Virus record (IMG/VR): IMGVR_UViG_3300035181_000471
Span: 124,001-188,000 of that record
Origin: a virus
DNA length: 64,000 nucleotides
Reading direction: 5' to 3' (one strand)
This document shows, piece by piece, positions 1 to 11,881 of the stretch. The position numbers were made by a program, and so were the translations under genes. The notes under the pieces are model-generated. The model did not search any database. It saw only the letters and a program-made list of their open reading frames with translations, and had not been told where the DNA came from. Each line of letters begins with the position of its first letter. The stretch's first letter is position 1.

Positions 1-2
1 AT

Positions 3-1532
3 GATCAGTTTGCAAATGCCACCGAAGTAGATAGATACTCCCAGTTCTGGAGAGAGTGGTCTGGAAATTTTGACTCACTGATGCAAGAAGATGGTTATGT
101 TCCTTATGTAATGAACTACTGGCTCATCCTTGATTCTGCCGTAAGTCCTCTTGCGAGTGGTGAATTATTCTCTTATTTAAAGACCGATTACATGACTCGT
201 GACTTGGGATGGAAGCCCGGAGATGGACTACTTAATCTACCCAAAGCCGTCTACTTCAATATTGATCCAGGTTGGAGACCCGATGATTCAAACAACGGAT
301 GGAGTGCAGATGGCAAGACCTTTGATGAACAAGCCTTCATCTCTCGTCCTGATATCCTGGCTCTACCTATTCCAACACAGATGGCGATGATGGATTTAAA
401 TAAGTCCTATGCCACTGTCCTAAAATTCCGTGATACTATGTCAGCCGCTATCGACAGTGAGATAACAGCTATTCAAGCAACCATTGACGAAGCCTCTTCT
501 GTAGTCGGATTCCAAGTCTCCACCTCGGACAAACTCACGCTTCTCACTAATGAACCTTATGTGATTTCCTTCCCCACTATAGTATTCGACCACACTAAGA
601 ATGTTGCAGACCCAACCAAGTTCATTGTCAAAAAGACTGGGGACTACACTGTGGCTGGAGCCTTCTACACTAGCACCTCTTCTACCCCAGCCACTAGAAA
701 AGTTGAGATTCTAGTTAACGGGAAAACCCTACTCTCCAACACCTCAGACAAAACTACCAATGAGGCTTTAATTGGTTTGAGTGGTGCGCTCCCATTAGTC
801 GAGAACGATGAGGTTCAGATCTTTATATCTCAAGACGGTGTTAACCCCGTAGAGCTACTTCAGGACTCTACAGTGTCCTTCATGGTCACAGTGTCCGATC
901 CAACAGTTGTGGCCGCTCAGAGTGCCTCCTACGGCTACCCGGTGGGTATTGGCTCCATCTTAAACCTCACCGCCTCATTCATCTCCACCAGCGGTAAAAT
1001 TCTCCCCATTCACCCTGAATTGGATGTTTCTACTCCGCCTTGGTTCGATGGTATCACTTTAAAGCCTGGAAAAGCTGATGAATCCGTGCCACTAGCTATG
1101 GAATACGGCAAGGTCTACTCAATTGATGAGCCTGTCTTAAGCCCAGGAATGGTAATGTTTGCTGGACCAAACGGAGTAATTAACCAGGACTACAACACCA
1201 CAGCCGCATCTTGTAGGTGGATTGTAGTGGTAGGCAAGGCCATCTCTCCAACTGAGTTTGTATTCCAGCCCCATCTACCCACTGACCAAGCCAAGTCCGG
1301 TGGAGGAGCCTCAGTGAACGATTCCAACTATGTCCATGAACAGACTACACCATCTAGTGCCTGGGTGGTCCACCACAATCTAGGTAAGTATGTCTCGGTT
1401 GATTTGGCCTATGACAACGGTCAGCAATTTGATGCAAACATCATCTACGGAACCGATGCAGATCCCAATGATCTCAACACTGTTAGGGTGTTCATGACTC
1501 GCGCCATCACGGGTAAGGCCATCTGTAATTAA
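3..1532 (+). CDS. Virion/baseplate-type structural protein, 5'-truncated by the window edge
   Basis: The reading frame is already open at base 3, so the true start lies upstream and about 509 residues are visible. The first ATG at 81 is internal and has no good ribosome site. The middle (about residues 170-310) is a beta-rich stretch with strand-like repeats. The last 70 residues hold a Ser-x-x-Trp-x-Val-x-His-His-Asn-Leu-Gly-Lys motif, a small domain found at the C-termini of many tail-fibre and baseplate proteins of large phages. The next gene, a collagen-like spike, starts 33 nt later. No enzyme motif is visible. A tail or baseplate role is inferred from the C-terminal domain and the context; the exact position in the virion is unknown. 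Confidence 0.75.
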   Translation, partial: DQFANATEVDRYSQFWREWSGNFDSLMQEDGYVPYVMNYWLILDSAVSPLASGELFSYLKTDYMTRDLGWKPGDGLLNLPKAVYFNIDPGWRPDDSNNGWSADGKTFDEQAFISRPDILALPIPTQMAMMDLNKSYATVLKFRDTMSAAIDSEITAIQATIDEASSVVGFQVSTSDKLTLLTNEPYVISFPTIVFDHTKNVADPTKFIVKKTGDYTVAGAFYTSTSSTPATRKVEILVNGKTLLSNTSDKTTNEALIGLSGALPLVENDEVQIFISQDGVNPVELLQDSTVSFMVTVSDPTVVAAQSASYGYPVGIGSILNLTASFISTSGKILPIHPELDVSTPPWFDGITLKPGKADESVPLAMEYGKVYSIDEPVLSPGMVMFAGPNGVINQDYNTTAASCRWIVVVGKAISPTEFVFQPHLPTDQAKSGGGASVNDSNYVHEQTTPSSAWVVHHNLGKYVSVDLAYDNGQQFDANIIYGTDADPNDLNTVRVFMTRAITGKAICN

Positions 1533-1564
1533 AGACTTCCTGCTTCTTCTTTGAGGAATGTTGA

Positions 1565-4266
<2,702 letters not shown>

Positions 4267-4275
4267 GGATATACT

Positions 4276-7155
4276 ATGCCCCAGCCTTTAGTCAATAATA
4301 TCAGAAAGCAACTTGATCTTCCAACTTGGGAGTGGATGCGTTTTGCCCCAGCCGTTTCCGCTGGTGGATCTGCTTCCTGTGCCGCTGATAACTCTAACTT
4401 CCATGTCCAGCATGGGAGATACATTTACTATCTAATCAGTGCTACAGGTTTTTGGCGCTATGATACTTGGACTGACAGCTACGAACAGTTAACCTCTCCC
4501 CCAATCGCACCCCTAACATGGTCCTCCATGAAATTCAGTGGATCTATGGGTTTCGAAGGCTTAGTTCTAGGTGCGACCTCTACAACGCTAACCATACCCG
4601 CCTACTCTGGTCAAGCACTAAAATCCTTTGATATTCGTATCGTAGGTGGGACTGGTATGGGTCAAAGAAGAACTGTGTCGGCAGTAGCCGAACCAGTAAC
4701 CGCCGATACTGGCGTTCCAACCGCCGTAAACAATGTCCTTGGCGCTATTACTATCACGGATACAACTAAGAACTGGGTTGTCAACCAGTGGGCTGGGTAC
4801 CAAGTTAGAATCAGTTTCGGGGCTGGTGTGGGTCAGGTTCGCAGAATCATTTCAAACACGGCCACCGTTTTGACTCTCGGTGACATCGGCTGCTCTGGCA
4901 TGAATAACTTCTGTAACCCTGGTATTACCTCTCCTGCTATTTCTGCTGTAGCAGGTACACAGTCCATCTACACCATCGAGTCCTCAGTAGTGACCGTAGA
5001 TAACGCCTGGAGTGTAACCCCCGACATCACCTCTGTTTTTAGAGTTGAATCTGGAATGATCGTGTTGGCATCCAGCACTGCAACCACGCCTTTCTACACC
5101 CTACAATACTACGACATTCTATCAGATACCTGGTACATCAGAACCGCTAATACTTTGAATGTTGCTCTTGCTGGATCAGACGGAACTATTGAGAGATGCG
5201 CTGAGAATTCAACCCTTTGGGATAGGGGCAGTGCTTCTGCTGGATCTACTTCGACTACTCTTGTTGACCTGACAAAGAACTGGACCCCTAATCAGTGGGC
5301 TGGGTATTGGGTTAGAATTTTCTCTGGAACTGGTGAAGGTCAGCTAAGACAGATTGTCTCCAACACTCAAACGGGGTTAACTTGGTCCGTAGCTGGAACC
5401 GCCCCAGATACTACATCTGACTACCTAATTGATGGATTTGATTCTGGGACTGCCACTAGCGGGTCTACCACTACCATCGTTGACACCGCTAAAAACTGGG
5501 CTGTAAACCGCTGGGCTAACTACATGGTCAGAATGACTTGGGGAACTGGCAAAGGCCAGCTAGTCCAAATTGCCTCTAACACAGCAACAACTCTAACCTT
5601 TGTCCGCCCTGTCCCAGTCTCTCCAGACTCCACAACTACTTACTCCTTGCAGGGAGATGTCGATAAGATTTACTTAGCTATTCAGGCTAACGCCGCAACT
5701 TTGATTCATAACAATGACTGTGACATCGCTTCTTACGGAAGAATGTATGACCAGGGCATTGCCTCCAATGCAGTAGTGATCTATGGCTCTGGCATCTCGC
5801 CTTATAAGCCTATTGCCATCGCTTCCGCCACTCATGCCGCTACTACAGCTACCATCACCACAGCAATCTCTCATTGTTTAAAGGTTGGTATGACCATTAC
5901 GGTAAAGGGCATGACTGACGCCAATTTCAACACAACGGCGACAATTCTAACCGTCCCTTCTGCCACCACATTCACCTACACAATGGCTGGAACTCCCTCC
6001 GCTGACACGCTTGCTGGCACTCAGTCTACCACCACCCTAACTGACTCCTCAAAGAATTGGACTGTTAACCAGTGGGCTGGCTACATGGTCTATATGACCA
6101 CTACTGCTGTAACCGCCGCCACCGGACTTGCGACAGGGCAGGCTCTCCAGATTGCCTCTAATACGGCTACTACTCTTACATTCGTAGCTGGAACTGCGCC
6201 TATTAACGGAGTGTCACGCTATGTCATCACTCCAAGAAGCGTGATTGGAGCTATGGATCATGGTATCGCAACTGGAACCCAGTCCACTGTTCTTTTAACC
6301 GACACCAATAAGACTACAGCTTTTACTGGATCAGTGCCCAACGGAAGCACCATCCTAACTGTATCCACGACTCCAGCAGGAATCCTTTCACCTGGGATGT
6401 CTGTTACTGGAACTAGCATCCCAACTGGAACAGTGATCGTCAATCAGCTAACTTCCACCATGCCTAACGGCTCCCCAGGTGGGCAGGGAACCTACACTCT
6501 TTCCGCCGCCGCAACAGCCCTCATTTCCGGTGCCTCCATCACTCCAGGATGGGTGGTCAATGCCTATGCTGGCCGTAAGTGTAAGATTATTGGGTCTACT
6601 GGTCAGTCGCAAGAATCTACTATTACTGCCAACACAGCCAATACCCTAACCCTAACCACTTTAACCACAGCACCAGTAACCCTAGTTTCCTCCTATGTCA
6701 TTCTTGAGCCTTCAGTCCGTGGAGCCGGAATAGCTATGAACTGGGTTCCTGGACTCTCTAGTCCAGCAGGACAGACCTTAGCACAGGGAAACGCAGGAAA
6801 GTTTTTAGTAATTCCTCGTGGTGGCGGTGTAGTAGGATTTGATAAACTAGACATCACCACAGACCACTGGAACTTGATGCCTATAACTCCTCAGCTAGAA
6901 ACACTGACCACAGGCTCCATGTACTCCTACGATGGTGGGGATAGGATCTACTTCACTAAAGATGTCACCAACCGTTGCTACTACTTGGATGTCAACACCA
7001 ACACCGTCCATGCCGCTGGTCTATTCCCTTACTCGGTTGGTTCCGCCATCGTTGGTAACCGAATGGAAATCTTCACCACCGCTGACGGCTTAAAATTCTT
7101 GTGGTTGAACCGTCATGCAAACTTGGAGTGCTTCAGACAACTTCTCTTCTACTAA
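4276..7155 (+). CDS. Large repeat-containing tail protein with propeller-like ends
   Basis: 959 aa; AAGGA 7 nt before the ATG. Residues 1-85 (GRYIYYL...GFWRYDTWTDSYEQL) and 860-959 look like kelch-type beta-propeller blades. Between them are five copies of a roughly 45-residue module with the signature T-K-N-W-x-x-N-x-W-A-G-Y-x-V-R followed by G-x-G-Q-x-x-x-I-x-S-N-T, at about 155-200, 320-370, 390-440, 578-640 and 662-800. The spacers carry different small beta domains; one (about 675-755, GSTILTV...SPGMSVTG) sits inside the fifth repeat. No catalytic motif is visible. A tail surface or adhesin role is inferred from its neighbours. The stop codon lies inside a strong hairpin. Confidence 0.75.
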   Translation: MPQPLVNNIRKQLDLPTWEWMRFAPAVSAGGSASCAADNSNFHVQHGRYIYYLISATGFWRYDTWTDSYEQLTSPPIAPLTWSSMKFSGSMGFEGLVLGATSTTLTIPAYSGQALKSFDIRIVGGTGMGQRRTVSAVAEPVTADTGVPTAVNNVLGAITITDTTKNWVVNQWAGYQVRISFGAGVGQVRRIISNTATVLTLGDIGCSGMNNFCNPGITSPAISAVAGTQSIYTIESSVVTVDNAWSVTPDITSVFRVESGMIVLASSTATTPFYTLQYYDILSDTWYIRTANTLNVALAGSDGTIERCAENSTLWDRGSASAGSTSTTLVDLTKNWTPNQWAGYWVRIFSGTGEGQLRQIVSNTQTGLTWSVAGTAPDTTSDYLIDGFDSGTATSGSTTTIVDTAKNWAVNRWANYMVRMTWGTGKGQLVQIASNTATTLTFVRPVPVSPDSTTTYSLQGDVDKIYLAIQANAATLIHNNDCDIASYGRMYDQGIASNAVVIYGSGISPYKPIAIASATHAATTATITTAISHCLKVGMTITVKGMTDANFNTTATILTVPSATTFTYTMAGTPSADTLAGTQSTTTLTDSSKNWTVNQWAGYMVYMTTTAVTAATGLATGQALQIASNTATTLTFVAGTAPINGVSRYVITPRSVIGAMDHGIATGTQSTVLLTDTNKTTAFTGSVPNGSTILTVSTTPAGILSPGMSVTGTSIPTGTVIVNQLTSTMPNGSPGGQGTYTLSAAATALISGASITPGWVVNAYAGRKCKIIGSTGQSQESTITANTANTLTLTTLTTAPVTLVSSYVILEPSVRGAGIAMNWVPGLSSPAGQTLAQGNAGKFLVIPRGGGVVGFDKLDITTDHWNLMPITPQLETLTTGSMYSYDGGDRIYFTKDVTNRCYYLDVNTNTVHAAGLFPYSVGSAIVGNRMEIFTTADGLKFLWLNRHANLECFRQLLFY

Positions 7156-7185
7156 ATAGAGCTTTTGAACTCTATTTAGTAGAAG
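7146..7185 (+). promoter_or_regulatory. Perfect 16-bp inverted repeat spanning a stop codon and the next ribosome site
   Basis: The arms CTTCTACTAAATAGAG (7146-7161) and CTCTATTTAGTAGAAG (7170-7185) are perfectly complementary around an 8-nt loop. The upstream gene's TAA (7153-7155) is in the left arm. The only ribosome-site-like sequence for the next gene, AGAAGG (7181-7186), is in the right arm. No T-run follows, so a plain rho-independent terminator is less likely than an RNA element that couples translation or protects an mRNA end. Confidence 0.75.
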
Positions 7186-7198
7186 GCAGAATTAATTC

Positions 7199-10100
7199 AT
7201 GTCATTACCTTGGCTCCAACCAATTGAAGGCGTGTCCTTTAACCAAATTACCGGGCTATCCGATGCCGCTCCGCTTATCGAGGGTGTAGCATCGCCTGGA
7301 ACCTCTACGCTTGTCGCTAGAGCAGACCATGTGCATCCCGCTGGCGGTGGAGCCGCAGGTGCTACGGGAGCTACCGGAACCACAGGTGCTACCGGAGCAA
7401 CCGGAAACCCTGGGGCCACTGGCCCAGCTTCTACTGTAACAGGCCCTACCGGAGCGGCTGGAAACACGGGTATGACTGGTATGACTGGGGGTACCGGAGC
7501 CGTAGGCTTGACTGGGAACAGCGGTGCTACTGGTGGCATGGGTATGACCGGAATGACAGGTGTGACCGGAGCTACTGGCCCAGCCTCTACTGTAACCGGA
7601 GCAACTGGAGCCTCCGGCCCAACTGGTCTAACAGGGGCGACTGGAAACACAGGAAACAGCGGAGCTACTGGGGCTACTGGTTCTACTGGTAATGTTGGTG
7701 CTTATACCATGAATACTGCTAGACTTCTTGGTAGAACTACAGCAAGCACTGGAGCCCCAGAAGAAATTTCTGTTTCCGCCCCTTTATCCTTATCTTCTCT
7801 CGTTTTATCAATTCCTGCTGCAACAACCTCCGCGAATGGCTACCTAACTAGCACTGACTGGAATACATTTAACGGTAAACAGGCGGCGTATACTAATCTA
7901 ACAACATTCGGTTCTCTGCCTAATGCCATTGGTTATCTTTATAATGATGGCTCTGGTGTTCTATCCTATTCTACTACTTTAGGTGGTGTATCAAGTTTTA
8001 ACACAAGAACAGGTGCAGTAACTCTAAACTCTTCTGATGTAACTACCGCCTTAAACTATACTCCAATTAACAAGGCTGGGGACACCTTCACTGGAGCCGT
8101 TGCCTTGAATACGGGGGCGTTATCCGCCGCCAGTTCCGCGTATTCTTCTGTGATTCTGGTGGGTGGCTTGGGATCACCTTGGGCTGGAAAGACATACTTC
8201 GGAGATGGCACTGGGTGGAAGTATGCCTTTTCTCGTCGAAGCGCAAGCGTGGATACAGATGTCCTAACTATCCAGGACAACGGAAACATCAGTTCTTTGG
8301 GTAGTATCTCTGCTGGTGGACAGATAACTGGCACACAGTTCAATGGTTCTGGTGCAGGATTAACAGGGACAGCAAATTCATTAACTGCTGGGGGTGCCCT
8401 GGCTGCTACTCTCTTACTAAACGGTAACAATTGCCAAGGTATTATCAGGTCAAATGGAGATTCTTCACCTAACCTCCATCTTGACCCTACTACTGGCGCT
8501 AATTCTGTATATCTGAATTTCTATGCTGGGACTGGTGGAACCAAATTCTGTAACGGCTCTAATGGTGTTGTGGCTTCTATTGATGGAAGCGGTAACGGTA
8601 ATTTTAATGGCTCTATATCAGCCATCCAAATATACGGTAAATCAAATTTATCAAATCAACAAGCACCATTAAATTATTCCTATATTGGTAGTACAGATGA
8701 TAATGCAACTGATACTGTTGTATTGCTGCACCCTGCCTACAATGGAACAATAATCAATAAGTATCTATTTGATGGCACTATCACATTCCAGCGAGGTAGC
8801 ACTGGATCATCCAATATATCTGATACTTATGTAGTAAAAACTTCTACCGCATATACTTCAAATACTGGTTCTATAATTTCAAGAAATACCGCTAATACTG
8901 CCAATCTCATAACTTGCACATATAACAGTGTGCTTTATGTTGCTATATATGTTCCTAAAACATCATCAAGATCCATATATTACAAGGGTGATCTACTATC
9001 TACGCTTACCAGCCCATTAGTATTATCTGCTTCCTCTGTTAGCAATGTTTCAGTTCTGACACAAGATAATACTAATCTTGGTGGTTCCATATCAGCTACA
9101 TCAGGAACATTTAATACTGGTGGAGCTACTGTCTATGCCGGATTAGAAGTAAAGGCTTCTGGAAATAATACAATCGGTGGTAATAGATCCTCGGTAATCA
9201 TCCATCGCGGGGTTACTACTGGAAATCAATCGGGATTTCTTCAATTCGGAACTCCTGGCGGCACAAGTGTTTGGTGTTTGTTTAATGACTTTGGTGTCGC
9301 AGGAGGAAATGATTTTACTATTTTTAATGTTGCTGGAACCAACGCTCCCGCATTATCCTTCTCTTCTACAAGTGCCGCTACCTTCGCATCATCCGTCAGT
9401 ATGGGTGCGCTAGTAGCTACTTCAGGAACAATAAATGGTCCTGTTGAAATAGGCACAGGAGCGGATAAAACCTCAATAAATTCAGGTTCTATAGGATTTA
9501 ATAGAAGAACCTATGATGGTGCTATATATGATAACACTGGATATGCCTATCAGTGGCAACATACAAAAAGCACAACAGCCGCTTCGGATTATTTAGCACT
9601 ACAAGTATATAATCCCAGTGGCACACAAATAACACCTGTAGCTATTAAGGTTGATGGGAACGGTAATACGCAATTAAGTGGTTCCTTATCGGCTACTAGT
9701 GGGTCTTTTACACTCCCGGTCGTATGCCACTCCATGTCTGCGGGTGCTAATTTTACTGGTAATTGGTCTGGAGCTAACTACTGGGGTATTGGTCCCATTT
9801 CAGCACATGGAATTAGGCTTGGGATGGTAGATGCTTCAAATGCGTTTATGGCTGCCCCCGGAGATATGTCTTTACAGATAGATGCTTCTGTAAGTATGAG
9901 TGCCCTAACTGCTAATTCTGTCTCTATCAATCCAGTTACATTGGATTTATCTGGATTAGATCAAGCTACTTGGTATCCAGTTACTATAGGTATTCCCGTA
10001 AGAAGAAGAACCAGAATGAGAATCATGGTATCTCTTGATTCTGGAACTGTTCCTAATTGGTCCACCCATAGTCAAGGTTTCTCTGTTCTATGTGATTGGA

Positions 10101-11254
10101 CTTCTAATGGTAATGGATGGGGAATTGTTCCTGTCACAAGAACAATTCATACCTACACTTATAGCTGGTCTAATGTAAGTCCTGTTGGTGGCATTGCCCA
10201 AATGTCTAATAGCTCCCTTGAGGTAGTTTATCTAAGGGGTGGTGGTAAGTATTTCTTTGAGGCAGATTATCCAGTTACACCCGTTATTCAGACTACCAGC
10301 TACACAACTAACTCCCAGACGGTTTCTCCATCTACCTCACTAATAAATGATGTGTTTTCATCTGCTAATGCTCCTGTTGCTTTTGGTAGTGGAACATTTA
10401 GTGGTGCCCTATCAGCCTCTAACTTCTCTGGTTCGTCTTCAGGGACAAATACAGGCGACCAAACTAACATCTCTGGAACTGCTTCTAACATTACAGCTTA
10501 TACAATCAACCAAAATCTAGGAGTAGGAAATCAGGTAACATTTGATAGTGTAATTACTGGTAACAATGGTAATGGAACTAATTTTAGAATAGGGGATGAT
10601 TCTTGGATTGGTGATATTAATGTAGCAAATACATTCAGAGTTCAAGGTGTTCAGAATGCCGCCGCTGGTTATATTTGCTTTGGTAATGGTGATACTACAG
10701 CTTTAGGTAGAACTGGAACAGGAGCCTTAACTTATGGCGGTAACACTGTTATTCATTCTGGTAATATCGGTTCTCAAACAGTAGCTACAGCAGGAAACTT
10801 AACAGGACATGCTGCTGGTTATGCTTATGCTGATGGTGGAACAGCCACTAATCTATCAGGTGGTTCTGTTAATGCTACTACGGGAAGTTTTAGTGGTAGC
10901 GTGGGCTCTACTGGTGGAAGTGTATATGCTGCCGCAGGAGATGGTAATGGGTTTTATTTGTGGGGAAACTCCCTAAATTACTCTGTCTATATGTCCTCAG
11001 CAGCTAATGGAACCTACGGTGGAGGTTGGAACCAAAGTGGCAGTCCCGCTTCGGATTACAATATGTATTTCAACATGACTGGTTACGCTCGTGGGTATGC
11101 CTTCAAGAATAATGGAGCCGTATTTGCTCAACTTATTCCTAAGACTGGCGGGTCCTATGTTGGAGGTATGTTGATTCTTCGTGATGTTACAAATAACAAC
11201 GGCTACGGTATCTACATGGATGCCGGAGTAATGAAAGTGATCCAGGTGACCTAA
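7199..11254 (+). CDS. Long tail fibre with collagen-like stalk and repeated fibre modules
   Basis: 1351 aa. A short N-terminal domain (residues 1-48) is followed by a collagen-like block (about 48-165) and then an [15 protein letters not shown] neck module that recurs in two other fibres of this window. Next comes the phage-fibre signature NTRTGAVTL...[14 protein letters not shown], with many later copies of the short strand-turn pattern S-(I/L)-S-A-T-S-G-(S/T)-F and [16 protein letters not shown]. It ends in [17 protein letters not shown], and no intramolecular chaperone (peptidase S74) domain is visible. The middle (about 8600-10700) is visibly AT-richer than its flanks, suggesting an exchanged receptor-binding region. 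The start is set by the ATG 3' of the 7146-7185 hairpin. A trimeric fibre is inferred from family knowledge. Confidence 0.85.
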   Translation: MSLPWLQPIEGVSFNQITGLSDAAPLIEGVASPGTSTLVARADHVHPAGGGAAGATGATGTTGATGATGNPGATGPASTVTGPTGAAGNTGMTGMTGGTGAVGLTGNSGATGGMGMTGMTGVTGATGPASTVTGATGASGPTGLTGATGNTGNSGATGATGSTGNVGAYTMNTARLLGRTTASTGAPEEISVSAPLSLSSLVLSIPAATTSANGYLTSTDWNTFNGKQAAYTNLTTFGSLPNAIGYLYNDGSGVLSYSTTLGGVSSFNTRTGAVTLNSSDVTTALNYTPINKAGDTFTGAVALNTGALSAASSAYSSVILVGGLGSPWAGKTYFGDGTGWKYAFSRRSASVDTDVLTIQDNGNISSLGSISAGGQITGTQFNGSGAGLTGTANSLTAGGALAATLLLNGNNCQGIIRSNGDSSPNLHLDPTTGANSVYLNFYAGTGGTKFCNGSNGVVASIDGSGNGNFNGSISAIQIYGKSNLSNQQAPLNYSYIGSTDDNATDTVVLLHPAYNGTIINKYLFDGTITFQRGSTGSSNISDTYVVKTSTAYTSNTGSIISRNTANTANLITCTYNSVLYVAIYVPKTSSRSIYYKGDLLSTLTSPLVLSASSVSNVSVLTQDNTNLGGSISATSGTFNTGGATVYAGLEVKASGNNTIGGNRSSVIIHRGVTTGNQSGFLQFGTPGGTSVWCLFNDFGVAGGNDFTIFNVAGTNAPALSFSSTSAATFASSVSMGALVATSGTINGPVEIGTGADKTSINSGSIGFNRRTYDGAIYDNTGYAYQWQHTKSTTAASDYLALQVYNPSGTQITPVAIKVDGNGNTQLSGSLSATSGSFTLPVVCHSMSAGANFTGNWSGANYWGIGPISAHGIRLGMVDASNAFMAAPGDMSLQIDASVSMSALTANSVSINPVTLDLSGLDQATWYPVTIGIPVRRRTRMRIMVSLDSGTVPNWSTHSQGFSVLCDWTSNGNGWGIVPVTRTIHTYTYSWSNVSPVGGIAQMSNSSLEVVYLRGGGKYFFEADYPVTPVIQTTSYTTNSQTVSPSTSLINDVFSSANAPVAFGSGTFSGALSASNFSGSSSGTNTGDQTNISGTASNITAYTINQNLGVGNQVTFDSVITGNNGNGTNFRIGDDSWIGDINVANTFRVQGVQNAAAGYICFGNGDTTALGRTGTGALTYGGNTVIHSGNIGSQTVATAGNLTGHAAGYAYADGGTATNLSGGSVNATTGSFSGSVGSTGGSVYAAAGDGNGFYLWGNSLNYSVYMSSAANGTYGGGWNQSGSPASDYNMYFNMTGYARGYAFKNNGAVFAQLIPKTGGSYVGGMLILRDVTNNNGYGIYMDAGVMKVIQVT
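7342..7700 (+). repeat. Collagen-like Gly-X-Thr repeat DNA in the long fibre
   Basis: About 120 residues of Gly-X-Y triplets, including two copies of the GPAST-VTG cap also seen in the 17528 fibre. Bases 7523-7578 are identical to 15246-15301 in another fibre gene, so this block is a plausible recombination site. Confidence 0.85.
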
Positions 11255-11874
11255 TGACTTATGCTGCTACACTAGACTATGTTGCTCCTACTACATCTAC
11301 GGGGAAGGAGCTTTACGCTAGTAATGAGTACAACACCTCTACAGGAGCAATCACCAGACCTTCTACAACCTTTGTAGGAGCCTTCACGAAAGATGGGTCC
11401 TCTCGTATTGCATATATTACGGCTTGGACCGTTCAATGCACTTGTGATCTAAACTGTGCTAGTGATGGAGGGTGCTGTCCGGGTCCTTTGGTGCCTATCA
11501 CAATGGCAGATGGGTCACAGAAGCTTGCTAAGGATCTTCAGGCTGGTGATAAGGTCATGGGATACCACGAAGCTGAGAGCCGTTGGGGGGGATTTAGGGT
11601 TAGTGCCGTGGCGCGAGGTATGAACCACCTCTACCGAGTAGAACTAGAATCTGGGATTCGGATGGATTTTGCTCGTAACCATAGACTCCTAGACACTAAT
11701 AACAATTGGTTGCGTGTGGATAGTCTGCGTGTTGGAACTAAACTTTTTGGACGCCTTGGAGGAGTCGTAAAGGCTGTCGAGGACATTGGTTGGGGAGAAG
11801 TTATTAAAATTACTGTGGAAGATGCTCAAACCTACGACACTTGTGGCCTCTTGAATCACAACATTAAGAACTAG
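11254..11874 (+). CDS. Hint (intein-like) domain protein with Cys-rich upstream segment
   Basis: 206 aa; the ATG overlaps the fibre gene's TAA by 1 nt (TAATG). Residues 1-74 are a pre-domain ending in a Cys-dense stretch (C62, C64, C68, C74). Residues 75-203 fit a minimal Hint fold: C75 followed at the usual spacing by MADGS and DLQAGDKV (block A), DFARNHRLL with H143 (block B), and TYDTCGLLNHN with H202-N203 (block F). No homing endonuclease insert is present. The residue after N203 is Ile, not Cys/Ser/Thr, so normal protein splicing is not expected; N-terminal thioester formation and cleavage, as in bacterial intein-like domains, is possible. The radical SAM gene begins 7 nt after the stop. 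What it releases or attaches is unknown. Confidence 0.8.
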   Translation: MTYAATLDYVAPTTSTGKELYASNEYNTSTGAITRPSTTFVGAFTKDGSSRIAYITAWTVQCTCDLNCASDGGCCPGPLVPITMADGSQKLAKDLQAGDKVMGYHEAESRWGGFRVSAVARGMNHLYRVELESGIRMDFARNHRLLDTNNNWLRVDSLRVGTKLFGRLGGVVKAVEDIGWGEVIKITVEDAQTYDTCGLLNHNIKN

Positions 11875-11881
11875 GATCACA

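Noticed and set aside
7199-11254. Intramolecular chaperone (peptidase S74) at the end of the long fibre
   Set aside because: The expected C-terminal Ser-Lys dyad and helical repeat are absent; the protein ends in a short beta segment.
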